Assembly (NCBI GenBank): GCA_965261535.1
Contig: OZ253469.1
Span: 4,092,001-4,156,000 of the forward strand
DNA from: VXNE01 sp965261535
Lineage (GTDB): Bacteria > Pseudomonadota > Gammaproteobacteria > Pseudomonadales > Azotimanducaceae
Direction: 5' to 3'
DNA length: 64,000 nt
The position numbers were made by a program, and so were the translations under genes. The notes under the pieces were generated by a model. The model saw nothing but the letters and a program-made list of their open reading frames with translations. It did no database searches and was not told the DNA's origin. This document shows, in pieces, positions 41,962 through 51,135 of the stretch (its first letter is position 1; every line of letters begins with the position of its first letter).

Positions 41962-42897
41962 ATGAAGAAGACCATTCACATCATAGCCGCTGGGGACGGT
42001 CGCGGGCGAATTCGCGCGTTCAACGCCCCGCAAGCGGCGGTCGTGGGATTTGCGGTCTTCCTTGGTTTGTTCGTCGTCGCCAACATCGCGCTCGTTGTCC
42101 GCTATGCAGCGGCGGAATCCCTGAAAGAACTGACGCTGGCCGGTTGGAATGATCGGCTCGACCTACAGCGCGAGGAGATCGATGTGCTCTCGCGCGAGGC
42201 GCTGGAGCAAGCACTCGCCGCGGGACGGAAACTTGCGGATATGGAGGCGCGTCTGTTGCGTATGGAAGCGCTCGCGGAACGGGTGTCGGAAATGACCCAG
42301 GTCGCGGAGCTCGGCGAAGGCGATTTCCGTTTCGACATCCCGGCCGCGACCGGTGGCCCGGAGGTGCCTCTGGTCACCGAGGATGTCGCCGTATCGGACT
42401 ATCTCGCCAGGATCGACCAGTTGTCGGCGGAACTGAGAATGCGCGAGCGCGAAATGAAGGTACTCGAGTCGGTGCTTTCACGCGGCAGTTTCAGGGACCA
42501 GATTGCACCGGCGCGGGGGCCGCTGGACGGGGGCTGGATGTCCTCGCGCTTTGGCCAGCGCATCGATCCGATTTCCGGCCAGCCCGCGTGGCACCACGGC
42601 GTCGACTTCAGCGGAGCCCTCGGCAGCGACGTCAAGGCCGTGGCCGGCGGCGTCGTCACGTTCGCGGGGACCTCGGGCGCTTATGGCCGGATGGTCGAGA
42701 TCGAACACGGTGAGGGCATCTCCACTCGCTACGCGCATCATGACTCCTTGCGGGTGGAACCCGGCGATATCGTCAAAAAGGGCCAGCCGATAGCAAGTCT
42801 TGGAAGCACGGGACGTTCCACCGGACCCCACGTGCACTTTGAAGTTCTTAAGGAAGGTCGTCGTTTCGATCCGGCGGAGTACCTGGCGCCGCGCTGA
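41962..42897 (+). CDS. M23-family murein endopeptidase, membrane-anchored
   Basis: About 311 residues. A cytoplasmic start (MKKTIHIIAAGDGRGRIRAF) is followed by one membrane segment (AVVGFAVFLGLFVVANIALV) and a coiled coil (about 65-110). The LytM/M23 domain has DGGWMSSRFGQRIDPISGQP, HHGVDFSGALGSDVKAVAGG (first zinc His and Asp), YGRMVEIEHGEGISTRYAHH and TGRSTGPHVHFEVLKEGRRF (HxH). All zinc ligands are present, so it should cut peptide crosslinks. It is the usual neighbour of dciA and secA. The ATG at 41962 is chosen; ATGs at 41947 and 41932 are possible. Confidence 0.88.
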   Translation: MKKTIHIIAAGDGRGRIRAFNAPQAAVVGFAVFLGLFVVANIALVVRYAAAESLKELTLAGWNDRLDLQREEIDVLSREALEQALAAGRKLADMEARLLRMEALAERVSEMTQVAELGEGDFRFDIPAATGGPEVPLVTEDVAVSDYLARIDQLSAELRMREREMKVLESVLSRGSFRDQIAPARGPLDGGWMSSRFGQRIDPISGQPAWHHGVDFSGALGSDVKAVAGGVVTFAGTSGAYGRMVEIEHGEGISTRYAHHDSLRVEPGDIVKKGQPIASLGSTGRSTGPHVHFEVLKEGRRFDPAEYLAPR

Positions 42898-42902
42898 TCT
42901 CC

Positions 42903-42925
42903 AGCCCGGACATTTCACCAAGCCG
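42903..42925 (-). repeat. REP-like motif copy after the M23 gene
   Basis: On the - strand the sequence reads gcggcttggtgaaatgtccg then ggct, matching the motifs at 43621-43646 and 2570-2595. With the + strand copy at 43621 it brackets the tandem repeat array in inverted orientation. Confidence 0.5.
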
Positions 42926-43196
42926 CTAGTCGATTGGCTAGACGTCCTTTAGTTTCAATAGGTTAATACGATTTTTCGGAAATGCTCCGGGAACAAACTG
43001 CGCTGGCCGCGCCCTCGCTGGCCTTCCGTGGAACAAACGCGTCCGGGAAGCGCCAGCGACCCGGCGCGGTTGTTCCATGGTCGAAGAGCGGGGTCGGGAC
43101 ACGGGCGAAGCCGAAGGCGCCGCCCGTGGGGCACTTTATTGCCCGCGTGCGCGCACGTGCTCGCTACACCATAAGGCGTGGCTATGCTTCCGTCTC

Positions 43197-43590
43197 TCTT
43201 CTTGCGAGAGGTAACCCCCTCGCGCTGCTGTCTTCTTGCGAGAGGTAACCCCCTCGCGCTGCTGTCTTCTTGCGAGAGGTAACCCCCTCGCGCTGCTGTC
43301 TTCATGCGAGGGGTAACCCCCTCGCGCTGCTGTCTTCTTGCGAGGGGTAACCCCCTCGCGCTGCTGTCTTCATGCGAGGGGTAACCCCCTCGCGCTGCTG
43401 TCTTCTTGCGAGGGGTAACCCCCTCGCGCTGCTGTCTTCATGCGAGGGGTAACCCCCTCGCGCTGCTGTCTTCTTGCGAGGGGTAACCCCCTCGCGCTGC
43501 TGTCTTCATGCGAGAGGTAACCCCCTCGCGCTGCTGTCTTCTTGCGAGGGGTAACCCCCTCGCGCTCCCCGGCTGAAGGCTCCGAGCACG
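43197..43590 (-). repeat. Tandem array of 11 palindromic 34-bp units
   Basis: Units begin every 34 bp at 43201, 43235, 43269, and so on to 43541. Each contains gcgagrggtaaccccctcgc, an imperfect palindrome able to form a hairpin, and a ctgctgtctt linker. Units alternate cttctt and cttcat from the fourth on, implying duplication of a 68-bp dimer. The last unit continues into ctccccggctgaaggctccg (43567-43586), the head of the 45-bp element found inside genes. There are no unique spacers, so it is not a CRISPR array. Confidence 0.9.
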
Positions 43591-43620
43591 CGCACGCGGG
43601 CAAAATCCTGCGCGATCATC

Positions 43621-43659
43621 GCGGCCCTTGATGAAATGTCCGGGCTTGCCCGGGGCCGC
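43621..43659 (+). repeat. REP-like nested hairpin upstream of the exporter genes
   Basis: The outer arms gcggccc (43621-43627) and ggggccgc pair, and the inner ccgggcttgcccgg (43640-43653 region) is a perfect 6-bp stem. It contains ttgatgaaatgtccgggct, the motif shared with 2570-2598, 42903-42925 and 59585-59601. Without a poly-T tail it is not an obvious terminator. Confidence 0.5.
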
Positions 43660-43737
43660 ATGAGCCCCGCGCAATTTTGAGACATCGCCTACCGAGAAAC
43701 CGGACACGTTCCGTATGCGCGGCTTGGCCGGCGGCAT

Positions 43738-44988
43738 ATGGTACGCGCGATGCCGCCGCTCTTCCGAAAAGAAGTCCTCCAGGCGCAGCGCCAGCGCCTG
43801 CACGGGGATGTCCTGATCGTTACGCCGCTACCCATCGCCGTGGTCACGGGATGGCTGTTGCTGACATTGCTGGCCGTGGGCACGTTCGCGTTCTTCGGCA
43901 CCTATGCCCGCGCCGAGCGAGTGCCGGGCTATCTCGTGCCGTCCAAGGGCCTGGTCAAGGTGGCGCCGGCCCGCGCGGGAGTTCTGCGCGATGCCCGCGC
44001 GCGGGTGCGCGAGGAGGTCGAGGCGGGGCAGGTGCTCGCCGTGGTTCAGAGCGAAGCGCCGTTGCTCGCCGGCGACACCGCCGCCGCCATGGCCTTGCAG
44101 TCTTTAAGCGAACAAGAGCGCCTGCTCGAGCGTCAGATCCGTCTCGAGCGGGGCCGGTTGATGGGGGAACGAACGCGACTCCAGGCCGAACAAGACAACC
44201 TGAACGCGCAGATCGCGTCGTTCGAGGAACAGAGACAGTTGCAACGCGAGATCACGGAGTCGGCGCGCACTGCCTTCGAGAAGGTCCACGCGTTGCTCGA
44301 AGGGGGCTTCATCTCGGTCGTCGAGTCGGAGCGGCGAAGACAGGCCTGGCTGGCCCAACATCTGGAAGAAAAGCGTCAGGCGCAGCAGATGACCGAGTTG
44401 CGCGCGCGCTTGACGGATATCGGCCACCAACTGGCGATGTTTCCGCAGGAGGTCGCATTGCGCGTATCCAGACTGGAGAGCCAGATCGCGGACATCGAAC
44501 AACGCGAGGCGGAGTTGGAGGGACGGCGGGCGTACGTCGTCAAGGCGCCGGTTGCGGGGACAATCGCTTCGATTCGCGGCATTCCCGGCGCGGTCGTCTC
44601 GCCGCACCAACCGCTGGCGACCATATTGCCCGCAGGAAGCCAACTCGAGGCGGAACTCTTCGTCCCCAGCAGGGCGGCGGGTTTTGTTGCCGAGGGACAG
44701 CCGGTTCGCCTGTTGTATGCGGCGTTTCCCTACCAGAGGTTCGGCACCCATGAGGGCGTAATCCGTCACGTTGCGCCGGCGATCACGTCGGCCACGGAAG
44801 CCGACGTCCCCTTCAACCTGGTGGAGCCCAGCTATCGCGTTGCCGTGCGGCTTAAGTCGCAGGAAGTGATGGCCTTCGGCCGCAGCTTCGAACTCCAGCC
44901 GGGAATGTTGCTGGAAGGCAACATCGTCCTGGAACGCCGTTCATTTTTCGGTTGGTTGACGGAACCGTTCCGGGCAGTGAGCTATTGA
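43738..44988 (+). CDS. HlyD-family membrane fusion protein of a bacteriocin-type exporter
   Basis: A 416-residue periplasmic adaptor. A basic N-terminus and one membrane segment (GWLLLTLLAVGTFAFFGTYA, about 40-60) lead into a lipoyl half-motif (VPGYLVPSKGLVKVAPARAG), a long coiled-coil hairpin (about 115-240), the second lipoyl half (AYVVKAPVAGTIASIRGIPG) and a beta-barrel (RVAVRLKSQEVM). The layout is that of CvaA-type adaptors that pair with peptidase-containing ABC transporters, and such a gene follows with the ATG overlapping this TGA. ATG at 43738 is used; 43750 is an alternative. A TolC partner is not in the window. Confidence 0.87.
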   Translation: MVRAMPPLFRKEVLQAQRQRLHGDVLIVTPLPIAVVTGWLLLTLLAVGTFAFFGTYARAERVPGYLVPSKGLVKVAPARAGVLRDARARVREEVEAGQVLAVVQSEAPLLAGDTAAAMALQSLSEQERLLERQIRLERGRLMGERTRLQAEQDNLNAQIASFEEQRQLQREITESARTAFEKVHALLEGGFISVVESERRRQAWLAQHLEEKRQAQQMTELRARLTDIGHQLAMFPQEVALRVSRLESQIADIEQREAELEGRRAYVVKAPVAGTIASIRGIPGAVVSPHQPLATILPAGSQLEAELFVPSRAAGFVAEGQPVRLLYAAFPYQRFGTHEGVIRHVAPAITSATEADVPFNLVEPSYRVAVRLKSQEVMAFGRSFELQPGMLLEGNIVLERRSFFGWLTEPFRAVSY

Positions 44989-47108
44989 TGGCGGCGGCGG
45001 ATCTGAAACACCTCAACTTCGGGGCTCGGAAGCTGCCGATCATCCGCCAGAACGAAACGACGGAGTGCGGCTTGGCGTGCCTCGCCATGGTGGCGGGATT
45101 CCATGGATTCCAAACGGATATCCCGGCTTTAAGAAGACGATTTCCCACGAGCGTGGCGGGCTTGACGTTGTCCGCCCTCATGGACATGGCGGCCCGGATG
45201 AATCTGAGTTGCCGAGCGCTCAAGGTGCCGCTTGAGGACGTCCGCAAACTGCAGACCCCAGCTATCATCCACTGGGACATGAACCATTTCGTCGTGCTGA
45301 AATCCGCGAGCGCGAAGACAATGGTTGTGCACGATCCTGCGACGGGCGCGCGGCGGTACACCCGTGATGCATTCTCGGCCCACTTTACGGGCGTTGCGCT
45401 GGAACTCCATCCGACGAAGGAATTCGAGAGAAAGGAAGAACGCGCCAGGCTGCGCCTGAACCATTTGTGGACCCGTATTCGGGGCCTGAAGCGAACGCTG
45501 GCGCAAGCCTTGGTTCTGTCCGCGATCCTGCAGCTTTTCGTGCTGGTCAGCCCGTTCTACCTGCAGCTGACCGTGGATGAGGTGCTGGTCAAGTTTGATG
45601 CCGATCTCCTCTGGGCACTGGCCTTCGGATTCGGCGCCTTTGCCGTTCTGAACGCCGTCGCGGGATTGCTCCGAGGCTACGTGCTGCTCTATTTCGGCAA
45701 CATGCTGAATTACCAGATGGTGTGCAATCTCTTCGCCCACCTGATCCAGTTGCCCGCCGACTTTTTCGAAAAGCGCCATATAGGTGACATCGTTTCGCGT
45801 TTCGGTTCGGTGGCACCGATCCGCGCGCTGTTCACCGAAGGGCTGGTCGCAACGGCAATCGACGGTGTCATGGCGATCGCGACGCTCATCATGATGTTCG
45901 TCTACAGCCCCGTGCTCGGGTCGATCGCTCTGGTAGCCCTGGTTCTTTATCTGATTCTACGCATCGCTTCCTATCCGCCGCTGCGCGAACGGAGCGAAGA
46001 TGCCATCGTGTTCCACGCCAAAGAGCAATCGTTCTTCATGGAAACCGTGCGCGGCATAGTGAGCATCAAGCTCTTCGGACGCGAGACGGACAGAAAACGC
46101 CTGTGGCAAAACCGGTTCGCGGACGCGGTGAACGCGGACGTGCGCGTGTACAAGCTAAGCATCTGGTTTGCGCTCGGCAATAACCTGATCTTCAGTATCG
46201 AGCACGTCGTGCTGATATATGTCGCGGCGAAAATGGCGCTGAATGCGGAGTTCACGGTCGGCATGATCTTTGCGTTCATGGCGTACAAGCGGCAGTTCAC
46301 AGACAAGGCCCTCGCGCTGGTCGAACGCCTGATCGAGTTCCGGATGCTCGAATTGCATCTTTCCCGCATCGCGGACATCGCCTTGGCGGAGCGGGAGCCG
46401 GCCGCGCTACCGACATCGGCAACTCGTGGCGGCGAGTCATTGCGCGGCGCCTTGCGTCTTGAAGGCGTTTCCTATCGGTACGGCGAAGCGCTGCCGGAGG
46501 TGTTCGGCGGAATCAGTATCGACATCGCTGTCGGCGAGACCATTGCCTTCGTCGGCACCTCGGGCTGCGGCAAGACAACCCTGATGAAGATCATGCTGGG
46601 TTTGTTCGAGCCCACCGCCGGCCGTGTCCTGGTCGACGGACGTCCCCTCGCCGATGTTGGCGTCGGCGAATACCGCCGCCATGTCGGGTCGGTGATGCAG
46701 GAGGACGCGTTGTTCGCGGGGTCCATCGCCGAGAACATCGCCTTCTTCGATTCCGAAATCGACATGGCGCGGGTGGTGCATGTCGCTGCGCTCGCCTGCA
46801 TTCACCGCGAGATCATCGCGAAGCCGATGGGCTACGAGACGCTTGTGGGAGATATGGGCTCGGCGCTATCCGGGGGCGAAAAGCAGCGCATATTGCTCGC
46901 GCGGGCGCTGTATCGGCAGCCGAAGATTCTCTTCATGGACGAAGGGACGTCGAGCCTGGACGTGGCGACCGAGCGAGATGTCAACGTGTCGATCAAATCC
47001 CTGGGCGTAACGCGCATCATCGTCGCGCATCGGCCGGAGACGATTCGAACGGCGGATCGCGTGGCTGCCCTGGTCGACGGCAAACTCGTACCGGCGGACG
47101 CCGCCTGA
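44988..47108 (+). CDS. Peptidase-containing ABC transporter (C39 peptidase; CvaB/PCAT-like)
   Basis: A 706-residue bifunctional exporter. The N-terminal C39 peptidase (about 1-140) has the catalytic Cys in QNETTECGLACLAMV, His in NHFVVLKSA and Asp in VVHDPATG. It cuts double-glycine leader peptides. A six-helix ABC transmembrane domain (about 165-450) is followed by the ATPase with GTSGCGKTTLMKIMLGLF, LSGGEKQRILLARAL and ILFMDEGTSSLD. Together with the HlyD protein it should process and secrete a small peptide, but no GG-leader precursor gene is visible nearby. It sits between the M23 gene and secA, an insertion into a normally contiguous pair. Confidence 0.92.
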   Translation: MAAADLKHLNFGARKLPIIRQNETTECGLACLAMVAGFHGFQTDIPALRRRFPTSVAGLTLSALMDMAARMNLSCRALKVPLEDVRKLQTPAIIHWDMNHFVVLKSASAKTMVVHDPATGARRYTRDAFSAHFTGVALELHPTKEFERKEERARLRLNHLWTRIRGLKRTLAQALVLSAILQLFVLVSPFYLQLTVDEVLVKFDADLLWALAFGFGAFAVLNAVAGLLRGYVLLYFGNMLNYQMVCNLFAHLIQLPADFFEKRHIGDIVSRFGSVAPIRALFTEGLVATAIDGVMAIATLIMMFVYSPVLGSIALVALVLYLILRIASYPPLRERSEDAIVFHAKEQSFFMETVRGIVSIKLFGRETDRKRLWQNRFADAVNADVRVYKLSIWFALGNNLIFSIEHVVLIYVAAKMALNAEFTVGMIFAFMAYKRQFTDKALALVERLIEFRMLELHLSRIADIALAEREPAALPTSATRGGESLRGALRLEGVSYRYGEALPEVFGGISIDIAVGETIAFVGTSGCGKTTLMKIMLGLFEPTAGRVLVDGRPLADVGVGEYRRHVGSVMQEDALFAGSIAENIAFFDSEIDMARVVHVAALACIHREIIAKPMGYETLVGDMGSALSGGEKQRILLARALYRQPKILFMDEGTSSLDVATERDVNVSIKSLGVTRIIVAHRPETIRTADRVAALVDGKLVPADAA

Positions 47109-47160
47109 TCGAGTCATTATCGCGGTAAAATCGGATCAGACCCCGATAGGTCGCATTGCG

Positions 47161-49905
47161 ATGGATAGCGGACTGTTCAAGAAAGTCTTCGGCACGAAGA
47201 ACGCGCGCGAACTGAAGCGCATGCAAAAGACCGTGGCCAAGGTCAATGCGCTCGAGCTTTCGATCAGGGAACTCTCGGACGCGGACCTGATGGCGAAGAC
47301 AGCGGAATTCAGGGACGCGCTGGCGGCGGGCGCCACGCTTGAAGCGCTTCTGCCGGAGGCGTTCGCGGTCGGGCGCGAAGCATCGCGTCGCACCCGCGAC
47401 ATGCGCCACTTCGACATGCAGATCATTGGCGGCATCACGCTGCACGAAGGTCGCATCGCGGAGATGCGCACGGGCGAAGGCAAGACAGTGGTTGCGGTGC
47501 TGGCGGCCTACCTCAATGCGCTCGTCGGCAAGGGCGTGCACATCGTGACCGTCAACGACTACCTGGCGCGCCGGGACGCCACCTGGATGGGTCCGATTTA
47601 CGAGGCGCTCGGCATCACCGTGGGCGTCGTGCAATCGGGGCAGGACGCGGTGTCGAAACGCGCGGCCTACCGGGCGGACGTCACCTACGGCACGAACAAC
47701 GAATTCGGCTTCGACTACTTGCGGGACAACATGGCCTTCAGGATGGAGGACAAGGCCCAGCGTTCGCTCGAATTCGCCATCGTCGACGAGGTGGACTCGA
47801 TTCTCATCGACGAGGCCCGGACGCCCCTCATCATTTCGGGGCCGGCGCAGGAGAGCACGGATCTGTACGCTACGATGAACAGGCTCGCGCCCAGGCTCAA
47901 GCAACAGGAGATGGTGGAATCGGATCTGCCGGTCCGTTTCGGCGGCGAGGAGGTGGAAGACACCGGCGACTTCTTCATCGATGAGAAGAACCGGCAGGTG
48001 GAGCTGACCGAGCGAGGACACGGATTCATCGAGGAGGAACTCATCCGCCTCGGCCTGCTCGGGGAGGGGGAGAGCCTGTACGCGCCGGCGCATCTCGGCC
48101 TGCTGCACCATGTGCACGCGGCGCTGAAGGCACATGCCCTGTTCAAGCGCGACGTGCACTACATGGTGCAGGACGGCGAGATCGTCATCGTCGATGAGCA
48201 CACGGGACGCTCCATGCCCGGCCGGCGCTGGTCGGAAGGCATACACCAGGCGGTCGAAGCGAAGGAGGGCCTGTCCATCCAGAATGAATCGCAGACGCTC
48301 GCCTCCACCACGTTCCAGAACTACTTCCGCCTGTACGGCAAGCTCGCTGGCATGACCGGCACGGCGGACACGGAAGCATTCGAGTTTCGCTCGATCTATC
48401 GCCTCGATGTCATCGTCATTCCGACCCACGCGCCGATGGTTCGGGATGATCGAAACGATCTCGTCTACCTCACCACCGACGAGAAGTACGACGCCATCGT
48501 CGAAGATATCAACGAGTGCATCGAGGCGAGCCATCCGGTGCTGGTCGGCACCACGTCCATCGAATCCTCGGAACGCCTCTCGAAAGAGCTTCAACGGCGC
48601 AAGATCGGCCACAGCGTGCTCAACGCGAAGCAGCATGAGCGAGAGGCGGAAATCATCGCCCAGGCTGGCCGAGCGGGCGTCGTCACCATCGCCACGAACA
48701 TGGCGGGACGAGGCACGGACATCGTCCTGGGCGGTAATCTGGAAGCAGAACTCGAGGCTGCGCCCGACCCAGAGAGCGAGGCCCTTCGCGGGCGCTGGCA
48801 GGCACGCCATGATGCGGTCGTGGAAGCTGGCGGGCTGCACATCATCGGCACCGAGCGGCACGAGTCGAGACGGATCGACAACCAGCTTCGGGGCCGCGCG
48901 GGTCGCCAGGGCGACCCGGGTTCGTCGCGGTTCTACCTGTCGATGGAAGACAACCTCATGCGCATCTTCACATCGGATCGGATGCGCGGCTTCATGCAGA
49001 ATCTGGGGTTGGAGGAGGGAGAAGCGATCGAGGCGCGCATGGTGAGCAATTCCATCGAGAAGGCCCAGCGCAAGGTGGAGGGTCGCAACTTCGATATCCG
49101 CAAGAATCTGCTGGAGTACGACGATGTCGCCAACGACCAGCGCCAGGTGATATATCGGCTGCGCAACGACCTGATGGGGTCCGCCGATCTGTCCGAAGCC
49201 ATCCAGGCTATCCGCCACGACGTTATCGAGGACCTGATCGATGACTACGTCCCGCCGCAGAGCATCGAAGATCAGTGGGATATCGAAGGCCTTGAGAAAG
49301 TTCTGGTGGCCGAACTGAACTCCGTCCAGCCGATCAAGCATTGGCTGGAGGAGAACGAGTCGTTGAGCGAGGAGCCCCTGCGCGAAAAGATCCGCGAACA
49401 GATCAGGACCGAGTACGAGAGGAAGGAACAGGATTGGCGCGCGCAGGGTATCGACATGCGCCTGATCGAAAAACAGATCATGTTGACGGTCCTGGATCAG
49501 AGGTGGAAGGAACACCTCGCGAGCATGGATCACCTGCGCCAGGGAATTCACCTGCGCGCGTACGCGCAGAAGCAGCCGAAACAGGAATACAAGCGGGAAG
49601 CGTTCGAACTGTTCCAGAGCTTGCTCGACAACATCAACCGAGATGTTGTGAGGCTGCTGTCCAGAGTCCAGCTCGAGCGCGAACAGGACGTGGAAGAGAT
49701 GGAGCGCCGGCGGCGGGAGGAACAGGCACGTCGCATGCGTTTCCAGCACGCCTCAGCCAACGCGCTCGATGGCGAACCGGATGGCCGGCCCGGGCCGGGG
49801 CGGCCCGAAACGTTCGTCAGGGAGGAACGCAAGGTGGGCCGCAACGCACGCTGTCCGTGCGGTTCCGGCAAGAAGTACAAGCACTGCCACGGCAAGGCGG
49901 CCTGA
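47161..49905 (+). CDS. secA: Preprotein translocase ATPase SecA
   Basis: A 914-residue motor that drives proteins through SecYEG. Motifs are AEMRTGEGKTVVAVLAAYL (Walker A, about 100), VDEVDSILIDEARTPLIISG (Walker B/DEAD, about 208), RSMPGRRWSEGIHQAVEAKE in the preprotein-binding region, TNMAGRGTDIVLGG (motif V) and HESRRIDNQLRGRAGRQGDP (motif VI). The C-terminal SEC-C zinc site RNARCPCGSGKKYKHCHG, which binds SecB, is intact. It is followed immediately by argJ. Confidence 0.98.
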   Translation: MDSGLFKKVFGTKNARELKRMQKTVAKVNALELSIRELSDADLMAKTAEFRDALAAGATLEALLPEAFAVGREASRRTRDMRHFDMQIIGGITLHEGRIAEMRTGEGKTVVAVLAAYLNALVGKGVHIVTVNDYLARRDATWMGPIYEALGITVGVVQSGQDAVSKRAAYRADVTYGTNNEFGFDYLRDNMAFRMEDKAQRSLEFAIVDEVDSILIDEARTPLIISGPAQESTDLYATMNRLAPRLKQQEMVESDLPVRFGGEEVEDTGDFFIDEKNRQVELTERGHGFIEEELIRLGLLGEGESLYAPAHLGLLHHVHAALKAHALFKRDVHYMVQDGEIVIVDEHTGRSMPGRRWSEGIHQAVEAKEGLSIQNESQTLASTTFQNYFRLYGKLAGMTGTADTEAFEFRSIYRLDVIVIPTHAPMVRDDRNDLVYLTTDEKYDAIVEDINECIEASHPVLVGTTSIESSERLSKELQRRKIGHSVLNAKQHEREAEIIAQAGRAGVVTIATNMAGRGTDIVLGGNLEAELEAAPDPESEALRGRWQARHDAVVEAGGLHIIGTERHESRRIDNQLRGRAGRQGDPGSSRFYLSMEDNLMRIFTSDRMRGFMQNLGLEEGEAIEARMVSNSIEKAQRKVEGRNFDIRKNLLEYDDVANDQRQVIYRLRNDLMGSADLSEAIQAIRHDVIEDLIDDYVPPQSIEDQWDIEGLEKVLVAELNSVQPIKHWLEENESLSEEPLREKIREQIRTEYERKEQDWRAQGIDMRLIEKQIMLTVLDQRWKEHLASMDHLRQGIHLRAYAQKQPKQEYKREAFELFQSLLDNINRDVVRLLSRVQLEREQDVEEMERRRREEQARRMRFQHASANALDGEPDGRPGPGRPETFVREERKVGRNARCPCGSGKKYKHCHGKAA

Positions 49906-49907
49906 CC

Positions 49908-51128
49908 GTGGCGGTCAATCTGCCGCCGGTGGGAGAACTCAGGGCGGTCCCGGGAATTCGTATCGGCACGGCGGCGGCCGGCATCAAGTATCGAGACCGT
50001 GACGATCTCGCCGTATTTGCTCTCGAGAAGGGTTCGACCGTCGGCGGCATATTCACCCAAAGCAGCTTTCGCGCGGCGCCCGTGGCGGTGGCGTCGGAGC
50101 GTCTCGGCGCCGCCCGAGGCCTCGTGGTCAACAGCGGCAACGCCAATGCCGCCACCGGTGAACGTGGACGGGCGGACGCGCGTTCGAGTTGCGCCCTCGC
50201 GGCGGAAGTCCTGGGATGCGACGCGAACGAAGTATTGCCTTTTTCCACGGGCGTGATCGGTGAGTTCCTGCCGATGGATCGGATGGCCGAGGGAATCAGG
50301 CAGGCGGGGCGCGCGCTTCGGGACGATGCGTGGCTGTCGGCCGCGCGGGCCATCATGACGACCGATACGCAGCCCAAGGGCGTGTCGGGTGGTTTTGAGA
50401 TCGGCGGCTCGCACGTTACCGCCACGGCGATTTGCAAGGGATCGGGCATGATCCGGCCGGATATGGCGACGCTGCTGGCATTCCTCGGCACCGACGCGTC
50501 GCTCTCCGGGCAAGCCGTCCAGGCGCTGGCGCGCGACCTGGGCGAGCGCAGCTTCAACCGATTGACGATAGACGGCGATACGTCGACCAACGATTCCTTC
50601 GTCGTCGCGGCGACGGGTTGCGCCGGGGGCCACGCCGGGGGCAGCGCCAGCGTCGGCGACGAACACTACGACGCGCTGCTCGCCGCTTTTACCCCGCTGG
50701 TGGTGGACCTTGCGGAACGCACCGTGCGTGACGGTGAGGGCGCCACGAAGTTCGTTACCGTGATCGTGCAAGGCGGGGCATCCAGGGACGAGTGTCTGCG
50801 CGCCGCCTATACCGTCGCCCATTCGCCGCTGGTCAAGACCGCGTTGTTCGCGGGCGATCCCAACTGGGGTCGATTCTGCATGGCCATCGGCCGCGCACGG
50901 GTGGAGGACCTCGACCCGGCGGGCGTCTCACTCCATCTGGACGAGGTCTGCGTCGCCCACGGCGGATTGGTGGCGTCGTCCTACACGGAAGAGCAGGGCG
51001 CCGAAGTCATGGCGCGCGACGAGTTCACCGTTCGGATCGACCTCGGCCGGGGCGACTGCGCGGAGACTGTCTGGACATCGGATCTGTCCTACGAGTACGT
51101 TCGAATCAACGCCGAATACAGAACCTGA
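49908..51128 (+). CDS. argJ: Bifunctional ornithine acetyltransferase / N-acetylglutamate synthase ArgJ
   Basis: A 406-residue self-cleaving enzyme of arginine synthesis that recycles the acetyl group from N-acetylornithine to glutamate. The autoproteolysis site with the nucleophile Thr is in CKGSGMIRPDMATLLAFLG (about residues 170-190). Other blocks are GLVVNSGNANAATGERG, STGVIGEFLPMDRM, TIDGDTSTNDSFVV and FAGDPNWGRFCMAIGRA. The GTG at 49908, 2 nt after secA, was chosen; the longer open frame runs inside secA. secA-argJ adjacency is common in Proteobacteria. Confidence 0.96.
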   Translation: MAVNLPPVGELRAVPGIRIGTAAAGIKYRDRDDLAVFALEKGSTVGGIFTQSSFRAAPVAVASERLGAARGLVVNSGNANAATGERGRADARSSCALAAEVLGCDANEVLPFSTGVIGEFLPMDRMAEGIRQAGRALRDDAWLSAARAIMTTDTQPKGVSGGFEIGGSHVTATAICKGSGMIRPDMATLLAFLGTDASLSGQAVQALARDLGERSFNRLTIDGDTSTNDSFVVAATGCAGGHAGGSASVGDEHYDALLAAFTPLVVDLAERTVRDGEGATKFVTVIVQGGASRDECLRAAYTVAHSPLVKTALFAGDPNWGRFCMAIGRARVEDLDPAGVSLHLDEVCVAHGGLVASSYTEEQGAEVMARDEFTVRIDLGRGDCAETVWTSDLSYEYVRINAEYRT

Positions 51129-51135
51129 TGCGCCT

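Larger units (their letters stand above)
42898..43737. other. 840-nt noncoding, repeat-rich region between the M23 and exporter genes
   Basis: No convincing gene is seen. Just after the M23 stop is a REP-like motif on the - strand (42903-42925). The first 300 nt are GC-rich and contain two related gaacaaac stretches (42988 and 43031). Then comes the 34-bp tandem array (43197-43590). Downstream, 43621-43659 forms a nested hairpin that includes a second REP-like copy on the + strand. The exporter promoter should lie in the last 100 nt but no clear hexamers are seen. Confidence 0.6.

Noticed and set aside
42982..43248. 88-residue + strand ORF in the noncoding stretch
   Set aside because: Low-complexity composition, no ribosome site, and it runs into the tandem array.
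43197..43590. CRISPR array from regular 34-bp repeats
   Set aside because: Repeats are directly abutting with no unique spacers, and no cas genes are nearby. It is a palindromic tandem array.
43438..43803. 121-residue - strand ORF upstream of the exporter as a possible secreted peptide
   Set aside because: Much of it is repeat-encoded and the rest overlaps the hlyD start antisense; no GG leader or signal peptide.
47017..49749. 910-residue open frame antisense to secA
   Set aside because: It is a shadow frame of a GC-rich gene; no domain is recognisable and secA is intact on the other strand.
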